Assembly: GCA_964491605.1 (NCBI GenBank) | Contig: CAZBGY010000010.1 | Coordinates: 1-55,559, forward strand | DNA: 55,559 bases | Reading direction: 5' to 3' | DNA from: DRYS01 sp964491605 | GTDB taxonomy: Archaea; Thermoproteota; CALKCG01; B24; DRYS01 | In this document: in pieces, positions 25,814-34,217 of the stretch | Layout: each line of letters starts with the position of its first letter | Numbering within the stretch: position 1 is the first letter of the stretch | Notes under the pieces: generated by a model | The model's database searches: none | What the model was told of the DNA's origin: nothing | What the model saw: the letters and a program-made list of their open reading frames with translations, nothing else | Made by a program: the position numbers and the translations under genes

Positions 25814-26728
25814 ATGACCGTAGATCTAAGAGTTAAACTCTCAGACATGCATCTTAAAACACCGCTAATACTAGCTTCAGGTATACTAGGATTATCTGCT
25901 AGGATGCTGGCAGAGATTAGTAAGATCGAGAGCGTAGGAGCAGTTACTACGAAGTCGATAGGCTTGAAGCCTAGAGATGGATACCCTAACCCCACGATAG
26001 TTGTACTTCCATACGGATTTATAAACTCTATGGGTCTCCCAAACCCCGGGGTAGAATCATTCCTAGCAGAGCTTGATGAAGCCGGTAGTTTCGACTCACC
26101 CCTCATAGCGAGCTTCTATGGGTATAACATAGATGAGATAGCTGAAGTAGCTAAGATTATAGCTAGGCACCAGGCTGTATCAGCTTTAGAACTTAACGTA
26201 TCATGCCCGCATGTATCAGGTATATCCGAGATAGGGTTTAAACCTGAGCTCGTAGCTGAAGCAGTAGCTAAAGTTAAGAAATGCATTGATAAACCTCTAT
26301 TCGTTAAGCTAAGCCCTAATACCCACCTAGTAGTGGAGGTAGCTAGAGCTGCCGCTGAAGCTGGAGCGGACGGGGTAACGGCAGTTAACACCGTTAAAGC
26401 TATGGTTATAGATACAGAGTTGTGTAGGCCTATACTTTCAGGTGTATATGGCGGTCTCTCAGGCCCAGCGTTGAAACCTATAGCTCTTAGATGCGTATAC
26501 GAGATATATGAGGAGGTCGATATACCTATTATAGGTTGCGGAGGTGTATCCAGCTATCTAGATGTAGTCGAATTCATGTTAGCCGGAGCTTCGGCTGTAG
26601 CTCTAGGTTCTATAATAGCTTTGAAGGGGGTTGAAGTATTCGGGGAGCTAGCTAGAGGATTATCCAAATATCTAAAGCGCAAAGGTATTAGGAGTGTAAG
26701 GGAGATTGTCGGCTTATCCCATAGATAG
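25814..26728 (+). CDS. pyrD: Dihydroorotate dehydrogenase, class 1B catalytic subunit
   Basis: It oxidises dihydroorotate to orotate with FMN, in pyrimidine synthesis. The 304 residues show LASGILGLSARML, the active-site loop ELNVSCPHVSG with the Cys of class 1B, FVKLSPN, ADGVTAVNTV, and the FMN phosphate site IPIIGCGGV...AGASAVALGS. The start is ATG 25814. The 3' end overlaps pyrK by 23 bases, so the two subunits are translated together. Class 1B enzymes pass electrons through PyrK to NAD. Confidence 0.97.
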   Translation: MTVDLRVKLSDMHLKTPLILASGILGLSARMLAEISKIESVGAVTTKSIGLKPRDGYPNPTIVVLPYGFINSMGLPNPGVESFLAELDEAGSFDSPLIASFYGYNIDEIAEVAKIIARHQAVSALELNVSCPHVSGISEIGFKPELVAEAVAKVKKCIDKPLFVKLSPNTHLVVEVARAAAEAGADGVTAVNTVKAMVIDTELCRPILSGVYGGLSGPALKPIALRCVYEIYEEVDIPIIGCGGVSSYLDVVEFMLAGASAVALGSIIALKGVEVFGELARGLSKYLKRKGIRSVREIVGLSHR

Positions 26729-27542
26729 GATATTCCTAGATAGGCATAGACGTAGGATTACTAGGATCTATGGGAGGAAAGATGAGTGCGTCGATACGGT
26801 CTCGCTATACATACCGGATGGGCTGGCAACCGATTCTACGCCTGGACAATTCTTGATGGTATGGATACCTGGAGTCGACGAGATACCTTTAAGCATATCC
26901 TATGTAGGTAATGGCATAGTAAGTGTAACCGTTAGGGCTATTGGTGAAGCTACTAGAACCCTATGTTCGCTTCAACCCGGGGATACGATCGGTGTTAGAG
27001 GACCTCTAGGTAGAGGATTCACTATTAGAGGTGGGAAGAGTCTGATCGTCGGGGGAGGTATAGGTGTAGCTCCTCTAAGATATCTAGTCTACAAACTCCT
27101 AGACGTAGGTGGGGATGTACATGTCATATTCGGGTTTAGGGATGGATCCCATATGATATTCGTAGAGGAGATGAATAGACTCTCCTCTAAGGGGTTGATA
27201 GAATTCTATGCAGCTACCGAGGATGGAAGCTACGGGTTTAAAGCTACAGCTTACGATCTAGCTTCCACCGTTATAGACGAAGGGTTCGAGATGGTGTATG
27301 TATGCGGACCTGAAGCTTTGACGAGGAAGATCCTCATGCTATGCCTAGAGAGGGATATTCCCATGGAGGCTAGCATAGAGGGCTATATGAGGTGCGGTAT
27401 GGGTATATGCGGTAGCTGTGTGAGAGGAGTCTACCTAGTATGTAGGGATGGACCTGTATTCGATCGGAGTAAACTCGTAGAGATAGGAGAGATAGGCTTA
27501 TGTCGTAGGGGGGCTTCAGGTATCATGGAGTCTCTACTATAG
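26706..27542 (+). CDS. pyrK: Dihydroorotate dehydrogenase electron transfer subunit
   Basis: This is the FAD and [2Fe-2S] subunit that links PyrD to NAD. It has a ferredoxin reductase-like beta barrel (TPGQFLMVWIPGVDEIPLSIS), GPLGRGFTIRGGKSLIVGGGIGVAPL for FAD/NAD binding, and a C-terminal four-Cys iron-sulfur motif in MRCGMGICGSCVRGVYLVCRDGPVF. The start is TTG 26706, inside pyrD; a downstream start cannot be ruled out, as no clear ribosome binding site is seen. It is convergent with the TudS-like gene, with 20 bases of overlap. Confidence 0.95.
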   Translation: MSAYPIDRIFLDRHRRRITRIYGRKDECVDTVSLYIPDGLATDSTPGQFLMVWIPGVDEIPLSISYVGNGIVSVTVRAIGEATRTLCSLQPGDTIGVRGPLGRGFTIRGGKSLIVGGGIGVAPLRYLVYKLLDVGGDVHVIFGFRDGSHMIFVEEMNRLSSKGLIEFYAATEDGSYGFKATAYDLASTVIDEGFEMVYVCGPEALTRKILMLCLERDIPMEASIEGYMRCGMGICGSCVRGVYLVCRDGPVFDRSKLVEIGEIGLCRRGASGIMESLL

Positions 27543-28041
27543 TATTGGCTCTGAAATCTACCGAGAGGAATCGTGGATAAAACCCCTTAGCTCTAAGCTC
27601 CTCCTCCAGTATACTCATAAATACGCCTCTACCATCAGCGTAGATCCTCCCATATACGGATGATATCGGAACCTTGAATACGGCGCAGCTAGGTGAACGT
27701 TCGACACCCACCACCGCCGCAAGCTCCACCCTAGGTTCGATGGATAGGTCGACCATACGCTTGATACTGGAAGCCGATTCAGAAGCTAACCTCCTACAAT
27801 GATCTATAAAGCCCTCCATCCTCTCATACTCTGTACGCGTATATGGCGATCTAGGATTTCCTATGAATAGGAGTTCGGGGCATGGAAGCTGTAGTAGGGA
27901 AAATCCCATCTCATAGAGTTTGGATACGATCTGTAGAGGAAATACGGGTCTTTCAATCTTAGCTCCCGGAGGCCAGTATCTAGCAGCTTGATTTAATATG
28001 CAATGCGATACTAAAGCTAGCTTGAATACGCTAGATGACAT
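27523..28041 (-). CDS. TudS-related (DUF523-like) putative desulfidase
   Basis: The protein has 172 residues. LALVSHCILNQAARYWPPGA, LLQLPCPELLF and VGVERSPSCAVFK give three separate Cys residues in the order seen in DUF523/TudS proteins. TudS (thiouracil desulfidase) uses three Cys to hold a [4Fe-4S] cluster; this protein belongs to a related, less known branch. I start at ATG 28041, with AGAGGTG upstream; 15 further codons are open. Its closeness to pyrDK may reflect a pyrimidine link (TudS acts on thiouracil), but that is inference from position. Confidence 0.7.
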   Translation of the reverse strand: MSSSVFKLALVSHCILNQAARYWPPGAKIERPVFPLQIVSKLYEMGFSLLQLPCPELLFIGNPRSPYTRTEYERMEGFIDHCRRLASESASSIKRMVDLSIEPRVELAAVVGVERSPSCAVFKVPISSVYGRIYADGRGVFMSILEEELRAKGFYPRFLSVDFRANTIVETP

Positions 28042-28139
28042 ACAGACACCTCTACGATGCTCACCCTGATAAGATGCTGAGCGCAAACTATACTTAAGAT
28101 TAAATCTAGGAGTCTATGAGGTAAGAATATGAGTATGGT

Positions 28140-29474
28140 TTGAGCGGAAACCTCAGTCTTCAGGGCTATAAGGGTAAGGTTAAGGAGCTACTTCTATCAG
28201 CCGGCGTGGATATCGGGGATGAGGTGAGGATAGTTAAGGATGGGGTGGTATACGAGGGGGTGTTAGCTCCTAGGGTTGAGTATGGGGAGGAGGATTATAT
28301 AGTGGTCAAGCTTAGGAGTGGATACAATGTAGGGATAAGAGTATCCGACGGTAGTATCGAGGTAGAGAAGCTCCCAGCTAGGAGGGAGGTTAAGTATAAG
28401 CCTCCGGCTATACCTAAAGCTAGATCCAATCTGCCTAATGTAGCTATTCTAGGTACAGGTGGAACTATAGCTAGCCGTGTAGATTATAGGACAGGGGCTG
28501 TTACACCCATATTCTCCGCCGATGATCTATACGGGTTCACACCAGAACTTGCGGATATAGCTAGGATAGATGTCGAAACGGTTTTCAATATATTCAGTGA
28601 AGATATGACTCCTAAGCATTGGTCTATCATAGCGTCTAGGATAGGCGATTATATAAGGAGAGGTGTAGATGGAATCGTCGTAACCCATGGAACAGATACT
28701 ATGGGGTATACAGCTGCTGCTCTAAGCTTCGCTCTGAGAAGTATACCAATCCCCGTTATACTCGTAGGAGCTCAGAGATCCCCGGATAGACCTAGCTCGG
28801 ATGCAGCTCTAAATCTTATAGGCGCTGTAACGGCTGCTGCAGAAGCTCCGTTCGCGGAGGTCGTCGTAGCTATGCATAGAGGCTTATCGGATGATGAAGT
28901 CGTATTCCATAGGGGTACGAGGGTGCGTAAATGCCATACGAGTAGGAGGGATGCGTTCAAATCGATCAATAGCGATCCTATAGCGGTCTATAGGGATCGA
29001 AGGATCGAGATGCTAACAGAGGATTATAAGAGGAGAGGATACAAGGAGTTTAGAGTCGAAGCTGAATTCGAGGAGAAGGTTACACTCGTAAAATTCTATC
29101 CTGGATTCGATCATAGAATCTTAGACTGGTATGTGGATAACGGCTATAGGGGTATCATAATCGAGGGGACAGGCTTAGGGCATGTATCCTGTAGATGCAT
29201 ACAATCGATCAAGAGGGCTGTAGATTCAGGTGTATTCGTAGGTATGACATCCCAATGCCTATGGGGTAGAGTTAATATGAATGTATACAGAACTGGACGC
29301 GAGCTTCAAGCTGTAGGTGTAGTACCTTTGGAGGATATGCTTCCGGAGACCGCGTTGGTTAAGCTTATGTGGGTTCTAGCTAGGGTTAAGGATATGGATG
29401 AAGCTAAGAGGCTTATGCTTACAGATATAGCCGGGGAGATGGCTAGCAGGACAAGCTTCAGGTGGTATGCCTAG
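28140..29474 (+). CDS. gatD: Glutamyl-tRNA(Gln) amidotransferase subunit D
   Basis: This is the asparaginase-type glutaminase subunit of GatDE, which supplies ammonia to convert Glu-tRNA(Gln) to Gln-tRNA(Gln); the complex is restricted to archaea. At 444 residues it has an N-terminal small barrel, then NVAILGTGGTIASRVDYRTGAV (first catalytic Thr), IVVTHGTDTMGYTAAALSF (Thr-Asp pair) and later VILVGAQRSPDRPSSDA. The start appears to be TTG 28140; an ATG just before it leads to a stop after four codons. It is followed by gatE. Confidence 0.97.
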   Translation: MSGNLSLQGYKGKVKELLLSAGVDIGDEVRIVKDGVVYEGVLAPRVEYGEEDYIVVKLRSGYNVGIRVSDGSIEVEKLPARREVKYKPPAIPKARSNLPNVAILGTGGTIASRVDYRTGAVTPIFSADDLYGFTPELADIARIDVETVFNIFSEDMTPKHWSIIASRIGDYIRRGVDGIVVTHGTDTMGYTAAALSFALRSIPIPVILVGAQRSPDRPSSDAALNLIGAVTAAAEAPFAEVVVAMHRGLSDDEVVFHRGTRVRKCHTSRRDAFKSINSDPIAVYRDRRIEMLTEDYKRRGYKEFRVEAEFEEKVTLVKFYPGFDHRILDWYVDNGYRGIIIEGTGLGHVSCRCIQSIKRAVDSGVFVGMTSQCLWGRVNMNVYRTGRELQAVGVVPLEDMLPETALVKLMWVLARVKDMDEAKRLMLTDIAGEMASRTSFRWYA

Positions 29475-29476
29475 CT

Positions 29477-31381
29477 ATGGCTAGTCTAGATTATGAATCT
29501 CTAGGATTGAGGGTCGGGTTGGAGCTGCACTTCCAGCTAGCTACCAGGTCTAAGCTATTCTGTAGATGTCCGGCGATGCTATCGGAGAGCGAAACTAAGA
29601 TCAGATTCGAGAGGAGGCTTAGACCTACCCAAAGCGAGCTTGGAGAGGTTGATCCGGCGGCTCTATTCGAGTATCGTAAAGGGTTGACTATAGTCTACGA
29701 GGCGGATGATAGATCGACATGCTTAGTCGAACTCGATGAAGAGCCTCCGCATAGCATAAACGAGGAGGCTGTGGATATAGCGTTAACGATAGCGCTATTA
29801 CTCAACGCTAAACCCGTGGATGAGATACATGTTATGAGGAAGGTTGTTATCGACGGGTCGAATACGACGGGTTTCCAGAGGACATGCGTAGTCGCTTTAG
29901 GCGGATGGATCGATCTAGATGGGAGGCGTATCGGTATTCAGAGTGTATGCCTAGAGGAGGATGCCGCGCGTATAGTCGAGAGGAGGGGGGATAGAGTCTA
30001 CTATAAGCTGGATAGGTTGGGTATACCGTTGGTGGAGGTATCCACTAGCCCAGATATACGTAGCCCTAGCGAAGCCGGCGCAGTCGCTCTCGCTATAGGT
30101 AGGATAGTGTTATCGACGGGGAAAGCAAAGGATGAGCTTGGATCTATAAGGCAGGATGTCAACGTATCGATTAGGGATGGGGCTCTAGCCGAGGTTAAAG
30201 GCGTACAGCATCTAAGCCTTATACCTAAAGTCGTCGAGAACGAGGTTAGAAGGCAGGTTAGACTACTCGAACTTAGAGATGAGTTGAAGAGGAGGGGGCT
30301 ATCCAAAAGCGATATGGATCCTACGCTCTACGATGTAACGGATGTGTTCAAGCAGACGCGATGCAGGGTTATATCTAGAGCCGTAGATAGCGGTGGCGTA
30401 GTCTACGCGTTGAAGCTACCGAGGTTTAGAGGACTACTCTCGTGGGAGCTAACCGAGGGGTTGAGGTTTGGAACAGAGCTTGCAGACTATGCTGCCTTCT
30501 GGGGTAGGCTAGGGGGTATATTCCATACAGATGAGCTTCCGGCCTACGGTATATCGGCTAGCGAAGTGGAAGCTCTTAGGAGAGTCGTAGGTGCAGGTAA
30601 TCAGGATGCCGTAGTTATAGCTGCAGGATCTAGAGATAACGTCGAGGATGGATTGAAAGCTGTATTGGAGAGGATTATAGCGGCGTTTGATGGTGTACCT
30701 GAGGAGACTAGGAGAGCTGAGCCTACCGGTGTAACTAGGTATATGCGTCCCAGACCTGGAGCTGCACGTATGTATCCTGAGACGGATATACCTATACTTG
30801 TCATCGATCCTAGGAGGATAGATTATCTGAGATCGAATCTACCCGAACTTCCATCCATAAGGGTTAAGAGATATATCGAAGAATACGGGTTAAGCCGGAA
30901 GCTAGCTGAGGAGCTTGTGAACTCGCTATACGAGAATCTATTCAAAGAGGTTTGTAGAAGCTTCCCATCGCTGCCACCTTCGATCGTAGCTTCAACTCTT
31001 ATCGAGACTACTACTATGCTTAGGAGGAGGGGTGTACCTGTGGATCGAGTATCTACGGATAGATTATACGAGTTATTCAGATTCCTGGCAGAGGAGAGGC
31101 TTTTCAAGGAGGCTATACCAGATATACTCGCTTGCATGGCTAGTAGGGATATAGGTGTATCTGAAGCTTTGGAGGAGCTTAAACTAAAGCCTCTAACGGA
31201 TGAGGAGCTTAAAGCTCTCGTAGCCGAGGAAATATCTAATAGCGGAGAGCTTATATCTAGGCATGGGTTGAACGCGGCTAAGATGATACTTGGATCCATT
31301 ATGAGGAAGTATAGGGGTAGGGTTAATGCATCTAGGTTGGCTAGTATGATCGAGGATGAGATTAGGAGGATTTTACGTTGA
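29477..31381 (+). CDS. gatE: Glutamyl-tRNA(Gln) amidotransferase subunit E
   Basis: This is the tRNA-binding and transamidase subunit of GatDE, 634 residues from ATG 29477 (MASLDYESLGLRVGLELHFQL); an upstream GTG at 29462 would overlap gatD. It has the GatB-type core (VGLELHFQLATRSKLFCRCP, IDGSNTTGFQRTCVVA, LGIPLVEVSTSPDI, RQDVNVSI), the GatE-specific AspRS-like insert in the middle, and the C-terminal YqeY-like helical tail. It follows gatD by 2 bases and its stop overlaps the next start by 4 bases, which suggests one message through the next gene. Confidence 0.97.
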   Translation: MASLDYESLGLRVGLELHFQLATRSKLFCRCPAMLSESETKIRFERRLRPTQSELGEVDPAALFEYRKGLTIVYEADDRSTCLVELDEEPPHSINEEAVDIALTIALLLNAKPVDEIHVMRKVVIDGSNTTGFQRTCVVALGGWIDLDGRRIGIQSVCLEEDAARIVERRGDRVYYKLDRLGIPLVEVSTSPDIRSPSEAGAVALAIGRIVLSTGKAKDELGSIRQDVNVSIRDGALAEVKGVQHLSLIPKVVENEVRRQVRLLELRDELKRRGLSKSDMDPTLYDVTDVFKQTRCRVISRAVDSGGVVYALKLPRFRGLLSWELTEGLRFGTELADYAAFWGRLGGIFHTDELPAYGISASEVEALRRVVGAGNQDAVVIAAGSRDNVEDGLKAVLERIIAAFDGVPEETRRAEPTGVTRYMRPRPGAARMYPETDIPILVIDPRRIDYLRSNLPELPSIRVKRYIEEYGLSRKLAEELVNSLYENLFKEVCRSFPSLPPSIVASTLIETTTMLRRRGVPVDRVSTDRLYELFRFLAEERLFKEAIPDILACMASRDIGVSEALEELKLKPLTDEELKALVAEEISNSGELISRHGLNAAKMILGSIMRKYRGRVNASRLASMIEDEIRRILR

Positions 31382-32778
31382 CGTATTTATTGAGATGCCC
31401 TTTCTGCGGCTCGGAGAGCGGAGAAGCATATCCATGGAGTAGGTGTAACCAATGTGGATCGATCCTAATGTACGAAGCGGAAGATTACGAGTATAAGCTT
31501 ACGGTAGATCAGAATATCAACTCCATATGGAGGTATTCCTCGGCTCTACCCTTAAGATACGCTTCGAATATAGTAACCCTATCCGAGGGGTTTACACCCA
31601 TCGTTAAAGCAGAGCATCTAGGTAGGATCTTGAAGATCAGCAATCTATACATCAAGGATGAGGGGAGGAATCCTACAGGATCTTTCAGGGATAGATGCGC
31701 TTCGATACTAACTACAGACGCATTGCATTCCGGGTTCAAGCATATAGCAGCGGCTTCTAACGGGAATATGGGTGCATCCCTAGCCGCATACGCTAGGAGG
31801 GCTGATCTATACGCGCATATAGTTATACCTAGATACGTGGATGAGGGGAAGCTAGCTCAGATGATAGCTTATGGAGCAGATATCATAGAGTATGGAACCT
31901 ACGTCGATGAATCCATAGACTATATCTCAAGCCTAGCATACGATAGGGGATGGTATCAAGCCACCCCTGAGCTTAACGCTTTATCGTTCGAAGCTTTGAA
32001 GACTATAGCTTTCGAGATATGGGAGAGGCTAGGTGTACCGGATAACATAATAGTACCAGTTGGAAGCGGAAGCCTACTAGTATCCTTATGGAAGGGGTTT
32101 AGGGAGCTTGAAGCTATGGGTTTAACTAGCGGGATGCCTAGGCTTATATGCGTACAAACTGAAGCTATACATCCGATAGTAGATAGGTTCCGAGGAGTAT
32201 GCGAACACCCTATAGGAGTATCTAAAGCTTTAGCTCTACTCGTAGCTAGACCGGTATTATCAGATCTAGCTGTTAAAGCTTTGAAGGATACGAATGGGGA
32301 TGCGTTAACCGTTTCAGATTCAGATATAATGAAGGCTATGATTCTTCTAGCTAGATGCGAAGGAGTATTCACAGAATTCTCCAGCGCGTCTACCGTAGCC
32401 GCTGTTAGGAAGCTTCTCGATGAAGGCTTAATCGATAGGAGCGATGTAACGGTATGTATAGCTACTAGTAGCGGTCTAAAAACTATATCCCTAGTAGAGG
32501 TACCTGGTAGGGGTAAGCGTAGAAGAGCTATCATCCTATACGGCGGTAAGCCTATGAAGATTAGGATACTCGAGATTCTATCGGCTAAACCTAGATACGG
32601 GTATGATGTATGGAAGAAGCTAGGTGGAGTTGTAAGCCTTCAAGCCGTATACCAGCATCTAGAGGGGCTTGAAGCTGAGGGCTTGATATCATCGTATACG
32701 TCGGATGGGAGGAGATACTACCAGATATCTGATAGGGGTAGGAGGCTTCTAGAAGCTTTGAAAACTCTAGAAAGGTAA
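31378..32778 (+). CDS. Threonine-synthase-like PLP fold fused to PadR winged helix; PLP Lys replaced by Arg
   Basis: The protein has 466 residues. Residues 7-26 form a Cys4 zinc ribbon (CPFC...CNQC). Residues about 60-375 follow the threonine synthase fold: DEGRNPTGSFRDRC, AAASNGNMGASLAAYA, GKLAQMIAYGA, VPVGSGSLLVSLWKGF and TSSGLKTISLV. The motif is NPTGSFKDR in active enzymes; here position 104 is Arg (AGG at 31687-31689), so the Schiff-base Lys is absent. Residues about 390-466 are a PadR-like winged helix (MKIRILEILSAKPRYGYDVWKKL...AVYQHLEGLEAEGLISSY). It starts at TTG 31378, overlapping gatE by 4 bases. A regulator that uses a dead enzyme domain as sensor is the likely reading; a single A-to-G sequence error is the alternative. 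Confidence 0.85.
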   Translation: MTYLLRCPFCGSESGEAYPWSRCNQCGSILMYEAEDYEYKLTVDQNINSIWRYSSALPLRYASNIVTLSEGFTPIVKAEHLGRILKISNLYIKDEGRNPTGSFRDRCASILTTDALHSGFKHIAAASNGNMGASLAAYARRADLYAHIVIPRYVDEGKLAQMIAYGADIIEYGTYVDESIDYISSLAYDRGWYQATPELNALSFEALKTIAFEIWERLGVPDNIIVPVGSGSLLVSLWKGFRELEAMGLTSGMPRLICVQTEAIHPIVDRFRGVCEHPIGVSKALALLVARPVLSDLAVKALKDTNGDALTVSDSDIMKAMILLARCEGVFTEFSSASTVAAVRKLLDEGLIDRSDVTVCIATSSGLKTISLVEVPGRGKRRRAIILYGGKPMKIRILEILSAKPRYGYDVWKKLGGVVSLQAVYQHLEGLEAEGLISSYTSDGRRYYQISDRGRRLLEALKTLER

Positions 32779-33017
32779 TGCTTAAATTAAAGATATTCCA
32801 CCCCCTAGAATACGTAATGCTTAGAGCCTCATCTTCGCATATAACAGGTGCTAGGACGCCTAGTTGCAGCTCCTGTGAAAGGCTGATAACACCTAGAGAG
32901 GATGCTGTTAGCTTCGCATGCCCTAACTGCGGTAAGATAACTATATGGCGCTGCGAACTATGTAGGAAGCTTGCAAGAAGGTATGTATGTCCCGTATGCG
33001 GTTTCGAAGGCCCATAG
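32778..33017 (+). CDS. Zinc-ribbon protein of COG2888 type
   Basis: A 79-residue protein with four CxxC pairs: CSSC, CPNC, CELC and CPVC, ending GFEGP. FACPNCGKITIWRCELCRKLARRYVCPVCGFEGP is a near-consensus match to the archaeal predicted RNA-binding zinc ribbons of COG2888. These are found next to the aEF1-beta gene in many archaea, as here (98 bases upstream of it). The start is ATG 32778, overlapping the previous stop by one base; ATG 32817 would give the more usual length. Confidence 0.9.
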   Translation: MLKLKIFHPLEYVMLRASSSHITGARTPSCSSCERLITPREDAVSFACPNCGKITIWRCELCRKLARRYVCPVCGFEGP

Positions 33018-33054
33018 GGTTGATAGTAGACTACGAATCCTACGTTTCTAAGGT

Positions 33055-33066
33055 ATTATTTATATA
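33055..33066 (+). promoter_or_regulatory. TATA-like promoter of aEF1-beta gene
   Basis: ATTATTTATATA lies about 50-61 bases before the ATG at 33116, which fits a start of transcription near 33088-33092 and a leader of about 25 bases that contains AGGAGGT. Confidence 0.5.
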
Positions 33067-33115
33067 GCTGGTAGTAGGTGCAATCGTAGGTTTGAGGATC
33101 TTAGGAGGTATATGT

Positions 33116-33388
33116 ATGGGTAGGGTTATGGCTACTATACGTGTATTCCCCTCGACTACCGAGGAGGATTTGAATCTACTAGTGGAGAGTATAGGTGCTA
33201 AGCTTCCGAGCGAAGCTAGACTATATATGTATAGGAGGGAGCCCATAGCGTTTGGTATAGAAGCTTTAATACTAGAGGTGATGGTACCAGAGGAAACTAT
33301 GGGTGAAGTCTTGGATAGGGTTGAGGAAGCTATAAGATCGGTGGAAGGTGTAAGCGAAGTAGAAGTTATACTGACTAGACGCGTGTAG
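33116..33388 (+). CDS. ef1b: Translation elongation factor aEF1-beta
   Basis: This is the guanine nucleotide exchange factor for aEF1-alpha, 90 residues. MATIRVFPSTTEEDLNLLVESI, PIAFGIEALILEVMVPEE and VEGVSEVEVILTRRV are the alpha/beta sandwich of the family. The start at ATG 33116 (MGRVMATIRV) has AGGAGGTATAT upstream; the frame is open eight codons further. The COG2888 zinc ribbon upstream is its usual archaeal neighbour. Confidence 0.95.
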   Translation: MGRVMATIRVFPSTTEEDLNLLVESIGAKLPSEARLYMYRREPIAFGIEALILEVMVPEETMGEVLDRVEEAIRSVEGVSEVEVILTRRV

Positions 33389-33394
33389 GATGGT

Positions 33395-33787
33395 ATGTTC
33401 AGCGATTCTATGAGGAGAACAGGGTTCTACGTCGAGTATTATAGGGAGAGATGGTTCTACAGGTTTATACGTGAAGCTGAGAGTAGGTATAAGTATGCTA
33501 TTAGGGTTGGCGACTCGAATCTTAAAAGAGATCTACTTCTCAGTAGTATGGTGAAGGCTAGAGCTGCATTATACTATCTGCTAGGTGATCCTAGATTCAT
33601 CGAGGCGAGTATAGCTAGGCTCGTATCGACTGAGGGAGCTATCCCTAAAGGTCTTCCAAGCATCCTCTATGAGATGGAGAAGCTCTTCCAGGAGGCTAGG
33701 ATCGAACGTGATATATCTAGACTACAACCCAGAGTCGAAGCATATCTTAGGATAACTGCCAGGGTAGCCTCCATGATACTAGGCTGA
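33395..33787 (+). CDS. Small helical hypothetical protein
   Basis: A 130-residue, all-helical, basic protein with no signal peptide or membrane segment. Parts are MRRTGFYVEYYRERWFYRFIREAESRYKYAIRVGD and a Leu-rich core (DLLLSSMVKARAALYYLLGDPRFIEA). I do not recognise a family. It follows aEF1-beta by 6 bases and is probably in its operon, so a translation-related role is possible. The ATG at 33395 is accepted; ATG 33410 is the next. Confidence 0.65.
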   Translation: MFSDSMRRTGFYVEYYRERWFYRFIREAESRYKYAIRVGDSNLKRDLLLSSMVKARAALYYLLGDPRFIEASIARLVSTEGAIPKGLPSILYEMEKLFQEARIERDISRLQPRVEAYLRITARVASMILG

Positions 33788-33928
33788 TAATCCATAGGGA
33801 AACTTTACCTAGAGGAGACCTCTATACGATTACGTAGATGTTGATACTGACCTGCACCGACCCGCTAACCTAGCGGGGGATGACGAGATGCATCTCATCT
33901 GAACTAGGCATACCGGCTGGTGGTATCG
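33788..33928 (+). other. Hairpin-rich spacer, possible small RNA or leader
   Basis: Four self-complementary elements occur in 141 bases: TAGAGG/CCTCTA (33810-33824), CCCGCTA/TAGCGGG with a 3-base loop (33861-33877), the palindrome GAGATGCATCTC (33885-33896), and ATACC/GGTAT (near 33911-33927). Box C/D-like elements also fit: ATGTTGA (33838), CCGA (33857), ATGACGA (33880) and CTGA (33899), with 12 bases between each C-like and D-like box. Each box except the last differs from consensus by one base. A C/D RNA, a structured leader of the sulfur-carrier gene, or a terminator could explain it. Confidence 0.35.
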
Positions 33929-34207
33929 ATGAACATAGAGCTGGAGCTTCTAGGAGCTCTAGCTAGGATAGCTGGATCTAGAAGCGTTAAGATCGAAGTT
34001 ACAGATAACGCTACGGTTAGAGACGTACTATCGATGGTTAGGAGAATGCAGCGTGGGATGGAGGAGTATATACTCCTAAGTGGAGATAGGGTGAATAATG
34101 TAATCGTGCTAGTCGATGGAAGGGATATCGGAGTTTTAGATGGTATAGAAACTAAGCTTAGGGATGGTAGTAAAGTCACACTGATACCGGTGGTTCACGG
34201 GGGATAG
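33929..34207 (+). CDS. MoaD/ThiS-like (SAMP-type) sulfur carrier protein
   Basis: This ubiquitin-fold protein has 92 residues. It starts MNIELELLGALARIAGSRSVKIEV and ends KVTLIPVVHGG, so it carries the C-terminal Gly-Gly that is activated by an E1-like enzyme. Such proteins deliver sulfur for molybdopterin or tungstopterin or thiolated tRNA, or modify proteins. I use ATG 33929; GTG 33920 is possible. It lies 10 bases before tiaS. No E1-like gene is in the window. The tungstate transporter genes further on fit a pterin role, but only loosely. Confidence 0.85.
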   Translation: MNIELELLGALARIAGSRSVKIEVTDNATVRDVLSMVRRMQRGMEEYILLSGDRVNNVIVLVDGRDIGVLDGIETKLRDGSKVTLIPVVHGG

Positions 34208-34217
34208 AGGTATAGTT

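Noticed and set aside
27523..28041. Annotation as a true thiouracil desulfidase
   Set aside because: The Cys pattern is related but the sequence differs from classical TudS; only a family-level name is justified.
32778..33017. Treating this zinc ribbon as a continuation of the PadR fusion
   Set aside because: It has its own ATG and is a full-length match to COG2888 proteins known beside aEF1-beta.
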